In this document: positions 53,324 through 64,000 of the stretch, piece after piece
Position numbering within the stretch: the stretch's first letter is position 1
How the letters are laid out: every line of letters starts with the position of its first letter
NCBI GenBank assembly: GCA_905160935.1
Contig: CAJHZI010000304.1
Span: 127,001 to 191,000 of the forward strand
Source: Enchytraeus crypticus
Lineage: Eukaryota > Annelida > Clitellata > Enchytraeida > Enchytraeidae
Direction: 5' to 3'
Length of the DNA: 64,000 nt
Notes under the pieces: model-generated
Told to the model about the DNA's origin: nothing
Database searches by the model: none
Seen by the model: only the letters and a program-made list of their open reading frames with translations
Position numbers and translations under genes: made by a program

Positions 53324-54919
53324 CTAAACGTCATCATCATCAGCATCAACGTCGTCCTGATCGTCGTCACTCCCTTCAAAATCATATAGTATACTGAGTG
53401 GAGGATACTTGACTCCATTATACTTATCTTTAATCGTCTTTATGGTCATTTTCAACCCCTCCGGTAAATGTTGCTTTCCATATTTCTGAGCCTCTCTGCT
53501 CTCTTTAGTGCCTCTAAGTTCAATTTCACAGGCTCTTTTGATCTCGTCGTTTCTCAGCGCATCACACAGTAGTGTGACTGAATCCCGGTTGATCCTTGGA
53601 CATCCGTACAGATCAACCTTCTTCAGGTTTGGACACGCCTTTATCAGACTGACCAGTCCATTGTTTCCTATGTTGGTGTACTGAGCTGTGAATCGCTGAA
53701 GATTGCTGTGCTTGAATGTGGCGAGACAGTTGTCTGTGATCTCATTACAGCAGCTGATATTTAGATCAGTCAGGCGCGGACATTGACTAACCACGCCTCT
53801 CAACCCTACGTCGCTGACTCGTCTGCTGTAATATTTGTTGATAGGAATAAGAGTCAAAGCCTCTAGTCCACGACAACCTCGAGCTACTGCTAGCAAAACG
53901 TCATCGTTCAGGAGATGGCAGAATCTCATTGTTAGACTTTTTAGTCTCGAGAAGTTTGACAACTTAACAATTGCCTGGCGGGACTTGGCTTTTCCTCTAA
54001 TTTTTCCACTCATCTCCAGGACCTCAAGTGATTTGCTGAAGGAAGCACCTGTGAGATATTGCACTGCTTGAGAAGAGAGTCGTGGACAGTCGATGATTAT
54101 CAGTTCCTTCATATTGGGACAACGAGAGGAAAGGTGGCCAATACTCTTGCTCTTCAGATCACAGAGTCTGTTCAGTTTTAACTTCGTTAGTCCAGGACAG
54201 AATGCCTTCATAAATGATCCAGTAATGCAACTGTTGAAATCGATCGTTAGGTTCCTCAGTTTTGGACAGCCTTCCACAATTTTCTTGAACCCTACGTCAG
54301 AAGGTGTGAGTCCAAGTATTGAGAGAACCTGCAGGTTCTGGAGTGTCGCCACACCTTGGAATCCGTGATCACTCACGATTGGACCGATGATTTCCAGATG
54401 ACGTAGATGAGGATTTCTCACAGTTATCAGCTGCAGCGTGCAGTTCGAGATGTCTAAAGCAAGCGGTCCAGCGAATCTGACTGACTTGAGGTTAACACAA
54501 CCCTTCTCAATCATGCCACGAATATCATCATTGACATCCTTACAACCTCCTCTGGTCACTGGGAACGGTATTCCGTTCCATGAACTATCGCTAAGAATTA
54601 TCTCTTCTGTACACAGCTCTTCCAAGTGGAAAGTTTGCTTCAACCCCCACTGACGCTTAGCGAGATCTCTCCATGTCGTACAAACCTGTTCCACCCTGGC
54701 CAATTCTGAAGCAGGCAGGTGGTCAAAGATGCGGTGCATCATGTCAGGGTTGAGTTGAAATATCGGAGCGTCCTGAACGACCTGACGCGTTTCCTCGCTG
54801 TTGATTGAACTGACGTCATTGCTTGCAGCGCTGATTATGTCATCTGATGATGCCATTGTTGTTTTTTCGATAAACCTGAACAAAAATATAAAATACACTA
54901 CTGTAGGATAATCAGCCAT
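53324..54919 (-). CDS. F-box/LRR (FBXL-type) protein, copy 4
   Basis: Intact intronless ORF of 531 aa starting at ATG 54919 (MADYPTVVYFIFLF). Hydrophobic N-terminus at about 5-17, Ser/Asn linker, F-box at about 54-92 (DMMHRIFDHLPASELARVEQ and VCTTWRDLAKRQW), cysteine-containing LRRs to about 465 (CPKLRNLTIDF, CPNMKELIIIDCPRLS, CPRLTDLNISCCNEITD, CPNLKKVDLYGCPRI), basic linker, then the tail GSDDDQDDVDADDDDV identical to copy 1. Between the F-box and first LRR it shares TEEIILS and GIPFP with copy 1 but not copies 2-3. Likely SCF substrate receptor; substrate not inferable. Confidence 0.9.
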   Translation of the reverse strand: MADYPTVVYFIFLFRFIEKTTMASSDDIISAASNDVSSINSEETRQVVQDAPIFQLNPDMMHRIFDHLPASELARVEQVCTTWRDLAKRQWGLKQTFHLEELCTEEIILSDSSWNGIPFPVTRGGCKDVNDDIRGMIEKGCVNLKSVRFAGPLALDISNCTLQLITVRNPHLRHLEIIGPIVSDHGFQGVATLQNLQVLSILGLTPSDVGFKKIVEGCPKLRNLTIDFNSCITGSFMKAFCPGLTKLKLNRLCDLKSKSIGHLSSRCPNMKELIIIDCPRLSSQAVQYLTGASFSKSLEVLEMSGKIRGKAKSRQAIVKLSNFSRLKSLTMRFCHLLNDDVLLAVARGCRGLEALTLIPINKYYSRRVSDVGLRGVVSQCPRLTDLNISCCNEITDNCLATFKHSNLQRFTAQYTNIGNNGLVSLIKACPNLKKVDLYGCPRINRDSVTLLCDALRNDEIKRACEIELRGTKESREAQKYGKQHLPEGLKMTIKTIKDKYNGVKYPPLSILYDFEGSDDDQDDVDADDDDV

Positions 54920-55364
54920 GATTTCATTTATGACTTTTAATTAAACATGCTTAACCGTTGTTTCCCGTAGTAGGAACTGAGAATATGAATGAACTTATGA
55001 GAACTACGGGAAGGAAAAGGGAAGCCATCTCAGAAGTCAGGCTTTTCTGGTGCAATAGACATAATATAAGCAGTGGATGATCTAAAGTTTTAGGGGTGAT
55101 AATTATTTGGGACAATGTCCAAATTTTTGCATAGGCCTTAGCATTCTCCGGGATTTAGTTCAATGTCAACTTACACCTTTTTTACAAATAATAAACAATT
55201 TTTACTACTATCCGCGCCTTCTCCGGAACAGACAGAACAGAAACTATTGCTTAAGTTTTTAACGGTGGACTTGAAAGGAGGATGGCCCAATCAGGTCGTG
55301 AACTGCACTTAAACTATTCATTTTGAAGAGCCGTACTTTGTGAAGCAATTAAATTATTGATCTA

Positions 55365-55496
55365 CTAGCTGACCCGGCGGACTTCGTACCGCCAATCTAT
55401 CTATCTATCTATCTCTCAATATCTCTCTCTCTCTCTATCTCCTATCTCTCTCTATCTAGCTATCTATCTATCTCTCTCTCTCTATATATATATATA

Positions 55497-55528
<32 letters not shown>

Positions 55529-56113
55529 AATATCTCTATTTCTATGTATTTCTCTATTTTGGTTGATATATTAAGATTGAAAAAATTACACACTTTCTAA
55601 TCCCAAGATTATGTGGTCCGGGGTTCCATTCTGGCTCGGGTCACATTTTTTTGTTAAAATTTGATTTAATCTTATAAGTATAAGATTAAATCAAATTTTA
55701 ACAAAAACTTATAAGATTAAATCAAATTTTAACAAAAACTTATAAGATTAAATCAAATTTTAACAAAAAAAATGTGGCCCGAGCCAGAATGGACCCCCGG
55801 ACCACATAATCTAAAGTCTAGCACCTATACCACTGGGCTAGTAATGCTTCCGTTAGAATAATGTTGAATGGATAATGTCAACAGTGGCCCGGCGCAATCG
55901 GCGTAATATAGATGCAAGTCACTCGACAGATGGGAGCATGTTATAATTTTGACATATTTTAATAAATCCGTTTTTTTGGTCATTAGCATATTACTTTTTT
56001 AATATTTTATTGGATATTTTGCAGGGGGTGCTGGAGACGAATCCAAAATGTCCGAGATCATTAAAATCTGTCCAGCCGTTCTTGAATAATAAGAACCATT
56101 ACGAACACGACTT

Positions 56114-56192
<79 letters not shown>
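55365..56192 (+). mobile_element. Retroelement remnant with SINE C hairpin and (AT)n end
   Basis: Begins CTAGCTGACCCGGCGGACTT at 55365, a start found in widespread invertebrate retroelement ends. It contains ATCT/CT repeats (55393-55545), and ends with AAATGTCCGAGATCATTAAA, TCTGTCCAGCCGTTCTTGAA and ACGAACACGACTTTG before (AT)n at 56121-56191. Lying inside are two opposed SINE C segments (55605-55650 plus, 55775-55850 minus). Unit 4 only; absent from units 1-3. Confidence 0.6.
55605..55815. repeat. Inverted repeat with internal 34-bp tandem
   Basis: TTATGTGGTCCGGGGTTCCA to ATTTTTTTGTTAAAATTTGA is mirrored by AAATTTTAACAAAAAAAATG to GACCCCCGGACCACATAATC. The loop side has three tandem copies of CTTATAAGATTAAATCAAAT (about 34-bp period, 55670-55770). 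It would fold into a long hairpin. Confidence 0.85.
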
Positions 56193-56193
<1 letters not shown>

Positions 56194-56224
56194 ATTGAGT
56201 ACTCAATTTGAAACGTGAAAGCGG

Positions 56225-58464
56225 TAGAGGTTGGTAGTAGGCTCACTTAGTTTAAAAGGTAAACACTAAAAGTTTAACTAATTCTTTTAGATAGGCCTAC
56301 ATTGAAGATTAACTAGCGTTCTAATGAGTACACATCAAAATGATTTAAATAAAAATAAATGGCAAGTAAATTTAAAAAGTACTTTATCAGACTTTTACTT
56401 TAGTAAAGAATAAAAGTGCTCAGCAAAAAAGTAGTAATTTTAAGTAAAAAGTAAGAGTACTCTGAATTTTAAAGAAAACATATTAAGCTAATACCAGGGT
56501 AGACAAGTTTTACACGTTCTTAAGTTAGTTAAGTTACTTCTCGATTTAATTCTAATTAAGAACGGAAACTTTAAACTCTTTTCTGAAGTTTCTGCACTAA
56601 ACGAATATTCGACCCACATGTGCATGCTTATAGATTATATAGGCTATTGGATTTTAGAATGTTTCACTGGACTTAATTTTGCATTTACAATTAAATAAAA
56701 TTAACATGATTAACTCAGACTCTCTCTTTCTCTTTCTTTCTCTCTCTCTCTCTCTTTCTTTCTCTCTCTTTCTCTCTCTGTCCATTGTCCTATCATGTAC
56801 GAAGCAGGTCCGTATTCCCATTTACATACTGCCTTCACTACATTCACTCTCCTTCAAGAGCACTCCACCGACTAACCAGTTAATCCATGCTCAAGAGGCT
56901 ATGAATTACACACACCTTAATTTAGCCGACAGCTGAAATAGGAGTAATATGACTTCTCCTGAGATGGTTTCCCGTTGTAGTTCTCAGATTCTAATTAGTC
57001 GCTTCTTACGACACATGCAGTTTATAAATGGTTCATTCTTTCTAATCTCGAACACAATTCACATAACTCAGACTCGATAATATAATAATAATCATTGACA
57101 TATTGTCAAGGTCTACAAAATATAACTGATGATTCATGATTTATGTTTTTATATTTGTACTGTCATTATTAAATAGGCTACAGCGAAATTATTTTGAATA
57201 AAGTTTGCTTTTTGTATTTTTGATAATTATATTCCATCACAATCATTTACCAAATCTACTGAATATATAGTGAAATACTGACTAATCTATAGGCCTACTG
57301 AATATTTTTCAATCATAGTCAAATCAGGCAAACTACAAATCCAAAAGCCAAAAATCTATATGCACAGGCCTATAGGCATTGTACTCTATGTCTGATGTTA
57401 AGCAAAAATATTTGAAGATGATTATTCCTACACAATTATTCTAATACGTTTCCTGTAGGCTGTTAGATATTGAATGTAGGCCCTATTTAAAACTTTCAAT
57501 TGCTAATTTTAGAAGAAACAGATTCTCAAAGTTTTATCGTCATACGATTCGCCTCTGTGCCACATCTAACATAGCAGCACAACTAAATAAGGATTTATCA
57601 GCCGCAAAATAGTAATAATAATACAGGTTTAACGTCCCCGTTTCCTCATACAAGGATGATATCAGGAACGTCCCCACAGCACACAACACTAAACCTAGAG
57701 ATTTAAAGCAGGGGGGTTAACCACCCTGCTTTTTTGTGGTATAAACACGAGCATCAGAATTTAATGAACGAAAAGGAGCGAGCTCAATGTTCCGATGAAA
57801 CCCTGTTTGCTTATAGGAAGACAGACATGGTGCGCCCCGATCTATTGAGTGATACGTAGGTCTTAATTGAATTTGTTCAAATTTAGCTATGGGGGCCTAA
57901 ACGTTTACTCCGCCTAACAATCTCGGAGAAAGATAATCATCAACAATCAATCATGGAGCTATAAAAAACACTAAATAGACGTTATCCCCTGAACAATCAC
58001 ACATTTTAAAATTGCGCTAAACCTTAGTGCCCTATTTACGATAGGTCTATCCTTAACTAGACAACTAAGGCGAGTAAAGGCCTACAGGTGTATGATGTAA
58101 CTGTATGGTTTTGATTTACGTCACAAACCTGATAAAGTGCAGTTACCGCATGGCGCAAACTAAACAACAGATATGATATTGGTGAATTTGTATTAAGCTA
58201 CTCCAAATCTTTTTCTCTTGAGTAGGCCCATTAAAGACTTTTTAATTAATAAAAATTTGGCGAAAGGTATTCATACATTTTTCTAAAAATAATGCAACTT
58301 TTTCACTTCACTGGCTAAAAGTAAATTCAAAAAGTACTGCGAAAATTATTTCGTTACAAGTAAGAAGTACCTAGATAAATTGGGTACAAAAGTAAGATAT
58401 TGCTTTAGTACTTTTTACTTTTAAACTTAACGAAGTATTTTTACTTCGTGACATTACGAAACTG
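56225..58464. mobile_element. Tol2-like hAT element, unit 4
   Basis: Left end TAGAGGTTGGTAGTAGGCTC, right end read inward CAGTTTCGTAATGTCACGAA. Close to the ancestral length (about 2.24 kb) because it lacks the LINE of unit 1 and the SINE D of unit 3. Contains (CT)n and the SINE-like repeat at 56720-57060. Confidence 0.6.
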
Positions 58465-60284
58465 AGATTAATAGATACTTTTATGCACATGAAAAGATTA
58501 ATTACTTGTTAAACTGCAACTTACACAAATTAACTGCTTGTTTAATTATCGACTGACTGTCCCTAGAAAGTAAACTCCGTTTATGAACATAGCCTATACA
58601 TTGGACCTGCCACTGGTATATTAAAGCGAGAGAGAGAGAGAGAGAGAGAGATAGAAAGAAGGAGAGAGAACGTTTAAATTTATCAATTCAGGAGTTAAAA
58701 GATTGCTGAGATTCTGAAGTTTTATTAGGCCTACATGCACAAAACTTGCGATAAGTCAACACAAAGCACCTACATGCACAGGCCTAATTATCGTAGCGAA
58801 GAAAAGAAATTGCTGCAGTGCATATACTTAGGCGATTCATGGCTAGACGTCACGAATAGCCTAAGTGTTTAGTTCTTGTCATCGATCAGCAAAAAGGTCG
58901 TAAAAGTTTTTAACAAACTGATTTTTCAACATTTATTAGCCAATACATGCCTAAAACTTGATTATTAAAAAAGCCATAGCTGACATAAATAGCAGAAGTT
59001 AGACTACATAAATATTGAGAAAATTAAAGCAACACTTGCCTATATTTATCGTAGTAAAGAAGAGAATTTCTGCAATGCTCGTATATCAAATGAAAACTTC
59101 TCGTATTCCTGTCGTCGATCGTCTCTATCCGCTGAAAATTCGTGAATGTAGTTTTATCAAATAATTTGGCTTTATTTCTGGGGGAGAGCCACAGTCATAA
59201 AACATAAAGATTACTTTCAAAATCTAACCCAATCAAATCCATGTTCTAGACCCAATCAATCAATGTTCTAGAGTTCCCAACCAATCAGAGATCAGGGCGC
59301 TTCGATAAAACTAACAATGAAACTCAATCCTGCGTAAAAGTCATTAAGTCACTGCTCACGCGACGGCGATAGTCGTTGCTTCAAACCAATGCGTTGAACA
59401 CAATGATAAATACAACAAAAATTAAAATTGTTCCTTAAATTGACATTTGTAGGCCTATCGGCATTTACCCCATAGCAGCTAATGATTTCGTGCAAAGCAT
59501 TTTAACATTTCTTATCTTCTAATAAGAAAGAAAAACCTTGAAAACGATTTTATGCTTTTAAAATTAAAGTGCTAGGATCGATAATGCATTATCAGCATTT
59601 AACACACGGAGTCCGACCTTCACCTTTTATCTTACTAACTTCCTATTGGCTATATCGTTCAACCTTGACAAGGGAATCGTCACACTTTTACGGGGAATTA
59701 AATGACACTCTAAGCCAGTGCACTGATATTTCAACCGAACACGCGGTAGGCCAATATACCGACTTCCATTGTTAGTCAATTACAACGATAGTAACAACGC
59801 AATTGACAAAAAAGGTCAGTAGATCTTCAAGTAGCTCCCTTGTAAAAATCCCTGCCTACATTCTCTTTTATGCTTCATATAATAACTTCATAAGCCTAAT
59901 ATGGATTCTGATCATCTGATGTGGTTTCCCTACTATTAGAGGGCGGGTCCATCTGATTCACGAATTGTTTGAAAAAGGGGCCCGATATTTTCTTGAAGGA
60001 GTTCACATTTTTTACTTTAAATCATAAGTTATTCTTAAATTTTCTTACCTTTTTCCTTCACAAATAATCTGACTACCATTTTTAGTTATTCTCTTAGTTG
60101 AACTTTAGTATGTGCGGGGTTCAAATCCTAGGCTCGCGCGTCACTGATATCGCTTTCGAGTGAGGAAACTGACTTCCTATTGGCTATATTGTTACATTAG
60201 CTTTACCAGCTTTTAGTCGTTTCTTTAGTTCATTAGTTACCGTATCTACTAGCAACGTCTGTAGCCTAAACTATTTAGAATGTC
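58465..60284. other. Conserved non-coding block, unit 4
   Basis: (GA)n at 58628-58652; CCAATCAGAGATCAGGGCGC near 59280; CTTCCTATTGGCTATATCGT near 59640. 60105-60215 is the truncated SINE B shared with unit 1. No conserved ORF. Confidence 0.55.
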
Positions 60285-60565
60285 TTGATTGCGTACGAGT
60301 AACGTCATGAAGTTTTAAGTGACAGCTTCTGAGGTGAACTAAACACTCGTGGGTTCGAATCCCAGTAACGTCATGAAGTTTTAAGTGACAGCTTCTGAGG
60401 TGAACTAAACACTCGTGGGTTCGAATCCCAGCCGCGCAGATCTGAAAATAAAATCTCGGACATTCATTGGACTGGTTATACGGAAAATTGACTAAATTAA
60501 ACATGTGGTATTGATAGTGCTAGATATCAACGTAGTTGATCATTTCACTATAATACGCGTTTTTA
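60285..60565 (+). mobile_element. SINE family A, unit 4, with 66-bp head duplication
   Basis: The tRNA-like head AGTAACGTCATGAAGTTTTA to GGGTTCGAATCCC is present twice in tandem (60298-60363 and 60364-60429) with identical sequence, then the normal body. Two B-boxes result. Confidence 0.85.
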
Positions 60566-61002
60566 ATTTTTCAAACCAACTTTCAAACAACGAGTGTGTA
60601 ACCAAGCCTGAGCATTGGAGTCTGTCATGGGGAGCCTATGCATAACCAGGTAGTCGACCTAAGGAGGTATGGGCCCCCTGAATTCCCAATGCCTACAATT
60701 GAACTCGAATTCTATTTTATTCTGCTATTATTATAATTTCCTAGCCACTGGGGACTGCATATCATGCAAAACGTTTGGGAGCTGTACGCTGGTTCAGTAA
60801 ACCCGCACACGACTCGCTTAAACTAATTAAGTCCACTTCAAAAATAGTGATAAATTAACAAACGTTAAGATTGCACTAAGCATATCCGATTAAGGATGTT
60901 TTAAAAAAAATTATTATTATTAATTTTAATTCGTATAATTGTTTCAAAAATTGACCAATTTATATTTCTAATTCTTGTTATTTTTTATTATATTTTTCTG
61001 TT
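60566..61002. other. Unit 4 right end
   Basis: 60600-60720 is shared unit sequence (CATGGGGAGCCTATGCATAA). 60735-60905 is an insert of unknown type relative to unit 3, followed by resumed homology to 50770-50860. Confidence 0.45.
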
Positions 61003-61175
61003 TATTAGTGCCGTATTGCTAAGTATGTATGGATGTTAGTGTCGTATCTCTAGGTATGTGTGGTTGTTTGTGAGTCATTTCTAGGTATGTCTGGTTGTTA
61101 GTGTCGTAGGGCCTATTGCTAGGTTTGTGTGTTTGCTTGTGTCGAATTGCTAAGTATGTCTGGTTGTTTGCAAAG
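61003..61175. repeat. Minisatellite, about 31-37 bp
   Basis: Five imperfect units with TAGTGTCGTATTGCTAGGTA and TGTCTGGTTGTT. Two units at the unit 3/4 junction (50860-50930) and a half unit at 26475. Confidence 0.8.
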
Positions 61176-61562
61176 CAGTTACTGAAGAAATCAATCAAGA
61201 ATCTCAATTGTTCAGGGTACAGATAGTTAGCCTAGTTTATTTATTAGAAATGTGTTCAATACTGAGTGTATAACATCAGATGTTGTGACCTGAATCTACG
61301 TTCATTCAGGAACAGTAATTATACTATTAAATCATATGTTATGATGATATTTGTAACATTAAATTCTTCAATTGTAAGAGAAATTGTAAATATATCGGAA
61401 AATTAAAATTTGCAATTGCGAGAGAAATTGAAAATGATAGTTAGAATTTGTTTTTGCTATTAGTAAGACAGACATTTTAAAGCTATGCTATAAAGCAGCA
61501 TATCTGTGAGGTAATTTACAAAGTTTAACGTACAATTCTGCTAACTAAAAATTTAATTTAAT
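61176..61562. other. AT-rich spacer, nothing recognised
   Basis: No ORF, RNA gene or repeat family seen. Confidence 0.4.
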
Positions 61563-61700
61563 TTGGCTGGAGCTAGTGGCGATGTCGGTAAGGTAATCGA
61601 CCGCGGATCAGTATGTGCGGGGTTAAAATCCTGGGCTCTCCCGTCACTGACACCGCTTTCTAGTGAGGAAACTGACGTTAGCCTTAGCTTAACTAGCTTT
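61563..61700 (+). mobile_element. SINE family B copy
   Basis: GGCTGGAGCTAGTGGCGATG, TCGGTAAGGTAATCGACCGC, GTGCGGGGTTAAAATCCTGG (B-box with one change), GAAACTGACGTTAGCCTTAG. Confidence 0.8.
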
Positions 61701-61849
61701 TAACTGTTACGCCGGGTACTTGATCGTGATTTTTAAAGATTAAAGTCAGTTCACTATTGGTTTGGTAGGTAACTGATTGTCTATCTCATTTACGAGTCGT
61801 TTTTATTCATGTTGTCAAAATTTCCTCCTTTGTCCACGGAATAATAACT

Positions 61850-62000
61850 AACATTAATTTTAGTCTTAACTTGCTAACATTAAAGTTAGTTATAATATAA
61901 ATTAATAACATAAATGTTAGTTATGATATAACTTGAAAACATTAATGTTAGCTGTGATATAACTTGATAACATAAATGTTAGTTATGATATAACTAGCGG
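61850..62000. repeat. 37-bp minisatellite with palindromic core
   Basis: About four units of ACATTAATGTTAGTTATGAT, ATAACTTGAAA. The core AACATTAATGTT is self-complementary. Confidence 0.8.
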
Positions 62001-62095
62001 ATTAGTGCAGGGTTCAAATCCTGGGCTCGCCCCGTCACTGCCTTCGCTTTCGAGTGTGGAAACCGTTGTTAACAGTAGCATTTTGTTTTTATATA
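61995..62095 (+). mobile_element. SINE family B fragment
   Basis: Starts at GCGGATTAGTGCAGGGTTCA, next to the B-box, then CCCCGTCACTGCCTTCGCTT to GTTGTTAACAGTAGCATTTT. Confidence 0.7.
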
Positions 62096-62174
62096 ACATT
62101 AACATTAACGTAGCAAGTCTCTACCACTCCTCTCATGATTATCTTTATATTTCGAATAGTTATGACATCCGTTG

Positions 62175-62290
62175 TTTTCTAACAACAGCAACATCAACAA
62201 CAATACGATTAGAGTGCTACTGTTGTCCATGATTTTCTAACAACAGCAACATCAACAACAATACGATTAGAGTGCTACTGTTGTCCATGA
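62175..62290. repeat. Perfect 58-bp tandem duplication
   Basis: TTTTCTAACAACAGCAACAT to ACTGTTGTCCATGA occurs at 62175 and again at 62233 without mismatches, so it is recent. Confidence 0.9.
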
Positions 62291-62780
62291 CAAAACCGAT
62301 GAGCAGAGTGATGGGTCATTACGAATGGATGCTAATAGTAATGCTTTGATCAGAGATAATTGATCATTAGGTATTCAGGGGATTTAGCAAGTAAAAGATT
62401 GTCGAATGAGTTGTCACCTTTCAGAGCTTCGTCTTCGTATTCGTTGTCATGACTAAAGATATCGTGTGTCATGATTCTGAGAACAATCAGAGTTTCCAAT
62501 ACGATATCAGCTTTCAAGATCCTCCTTTATAATGATATTTGTTTATCTAACTACATAAACGTTCCGATTGCTTGTATAATCTGTGCTGTGATGAACAAAT
62601 AAACAAAAAAAAGATGTTACTGGTAGGAGAAAAACTAAGCCCTTTGTTTAATAGATTCTAGTGTTTCTCTAACGTTGCGAAACTACAAAGGTTAACAATA
62701 TATTCTATTTTATTCTTCATTTTAGAGTTATGATAATGATTGGTTGACACCTGGTAAGACAGTGCATATTTCACAGAGCT
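62291..62780. other. AT-rich spacer, nothing recognised
   Basis: No supported gene or repeat. Confidence 0.4.
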
Positions 62781-62784
62781 TATA

Positions 62785-63000
62785 TGTCTCGATAGCGTAG
62801 GGGTAACGTCATGAAGTTTTAAATGACAGATCCTTAGGTGAATTTAACTCTCACGGGTTCGAATCCGAGCTGCGCTGATATTCACTGGACTGGTTACACG
62901 GAAAATGGTCTAAATTGCCTAATGGTTTAAACACTTTTCATTAAAGGTGATAGATACCAGCATAGTTGATCATTTCACTATAGTGCATGTTTACTTTCTT
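62785..63000 (+). mobile_element. SINE family A, best A-box copy
   Basis: ATAGCGTAGGGGTAACGTCA gives the clearest A-box of the family; B-box GGGTTCGAATCC about 60 bp later; tail ATAGTTGATCATTTCACTAT. Spacing of about 85 bp across the head supports a class II tRNA ancestor. Confidence 0.82.
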
Positions 63001-63184
63001 AACTTATAGGTCTTGCAAATTTAAAGAATTATCACCTAGCTTCTTATTTCGTTGTGTCAAAACGAGTTCATTGTGCAAACATTGTGGGGTATACGTTATA
63101 AAAACACTACGAACCTGTATTATGTGTTACTCCAATAAATTAGTTTTTTAATAAGTAAAAATTAGATATTGATAAAGTTATAGT

Positions 63185-63345
63185 TATTCTAAAGTAACTC
63201 GACCTTTTCACTTAGCAGCTGTAAAGTACAATCAAAGTACTGCAATGGTACTTAGTTGCAGGTAAGAAGTAACCAGAGAAATGTCGTTACAAGTAAGATT
63301 ATTGTTTGAGTACTTTTTACTTGTAGCGAAGTATTTTACTTCGTT
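63185..63345. mobile_element. Solo Tol2-like hAT end
   Basis: AGTAACTCGACCTTTTCACT, GTTACAAGTAAGATTATTGT, GAGTACTTTTTACTTGTAGC, TATTTTACTTCGTTACTGTG: the same right-end subterminal pattern as the hAT in the units, but outside any unit, so this is a dispersed family. Confidence 0.55.
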
Positions 63346-63358
63346 ACTGTGCCATAAT

Positions 63359-63565
63359 TAATCCACCGAACTGAGGAAGGCAACGAGAAACCACCTCAGA
63401 AGCTATATTTTTCCCAAGCTATAGGCTACATACGGTATGGATAGGGCATAGACTTTGTGAAGGAATTAGCTTGTTGATCTAAGGAGTGCTCTTATGGAGC
63501 GAGAAAACAGACTTTGAGTATGAATAGGTACCTTAAACCTGCCGCTTTTGCAGTGCACTGAAGAG
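63359..63565 (+). mobile_element. 5'-truncated SINE D with 13-bp target duplication
   Basis: ACTGTGCCATAAT at 63346-63358 and 63566-63578 flanks a 207-bp SINE D 3' half running from TAATCCACCGAACTGAGG to TTTGCAGTGCACTGAAGAG. It shows insertion by target-primed reverse transcription and fixes the true 3' end of the family at GTGCACTGAAGAG. Confidence 0.9.
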
Positions 63566-63578
63566 ACTGTGCCATAAT

Positions 63579-64000
63579 GAACCCCTCCCGACATCGTCTT
63601 TGCGTGAGACAATAAATACTAAACTTTTCATTACTAAGTCTCGAGATTCCTCGTGCTGAGAATACTTATACCGGCATTTACTAACGTTTCTTTGATCAGT
63701 TGATAGTTTGATATTTAAACACTTGATTATATCACTAGTAACTACGGCCATTAATGTTGGATTCTAATAATCCAGTAGGATTCTAATATTAACGAAATCT
63801 TTCTGCCTACAAAACTAGCCGTGATCTTGAGAACAAGTGTAAAGTAAGTTCCGTGTTATAATAAGCCAGGAATTCAATGAAAGCTGCTTAACGCCTCTTT
63901 CACATCCTTAACGCAACTGTGAGCCCTGGTTACGTACTTGACAATGGGTAGTATTCAAGTACTAGGGGCTCTGTTAACAGTAAGGTTTGTTAAAATCTAT
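63579..64000. other. Window end, no gene seen
   Basis: Short open frames only; no family recognised. Confidence 0.4.

Overview
The window looks like AT-rich, repeat-dense nuclear DNA of an invertebrate animal. Reasons: no operons, long (AT)n, (CT)n and (ATCT)n microsatellites, many tRNA-derived SINEs, fragments of several LINE families, Tc1/mariner, hAT-like and MULE-like DNA transposons, and candidate spliced exons. The phylum cannot be fixed from sequence alone; an aquatic arthropod or other marine invertebrate is a guess.

The backbone is a tandem segmental duplication. Four copies of one intronless F-box/leucine-rich-repeat (FBXL) gene lie on the minus strand at 3853-5448, 31904-33502, 43560-45149 and 53324-54919. 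Copies 1, 2 and 4 are intact (531-532 aa). Copy 3 is a pseudogene with two frameshifts and one stop. Each copy sits in a unit of about 10-12 kb with the same order: downstream flank, gene, a Tol2-like hAT end pair, a 2-2.5 kb conserved non-coding block, then a tRNA-like SINE (family A). Because the units are paralogous, they act as empty sites for one another, so several insertions can be delimited: a 2 kb Jockey/CR1-like LINE in unit 1, a 405-bp element with an 8-bp target duplication in unit 3, and a 284-bp SINE in unit 4.

By region: 1-13.4 kb is unit 1. 13.4-30 kb is inserted or unique sequence between units 1 and 2. It holds a 185-bp satellite (14.0-14.7 kb), a decayed MULE-type transposase joined to an Ulp1-like protease and PHD finger (14.8-17.9 kb), three phase-compatible upstream candidate exons (19.8-23.0 kb), a 20-bp palindromic minisatellite (25.7 kb) and nested SINEs. 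31-40 kb is unit 2, carrying a 1.6 kb DNA transposon inside an (AT)n tract. 40.5-50.9 kb is unit 3, with an internally deleted Tc1/mariner. 51-61 kb is unit 4. 61-64 kb is SINE and minisatellite sequence.

The only genes likely to serve the host are the three intact FBXL copies, predicted substrate adaptors of SCF ubiquitin ligases. They have an unusual conserved hydrophobic N-terminus and an Asp-rich tail encoded by a GAT microsatellite. Most of the rest is mobile DNA. SINE family D shares its 3' end and (GA)n tail with the RTE-like LINE, which suggests a LINE-SINE partnership.
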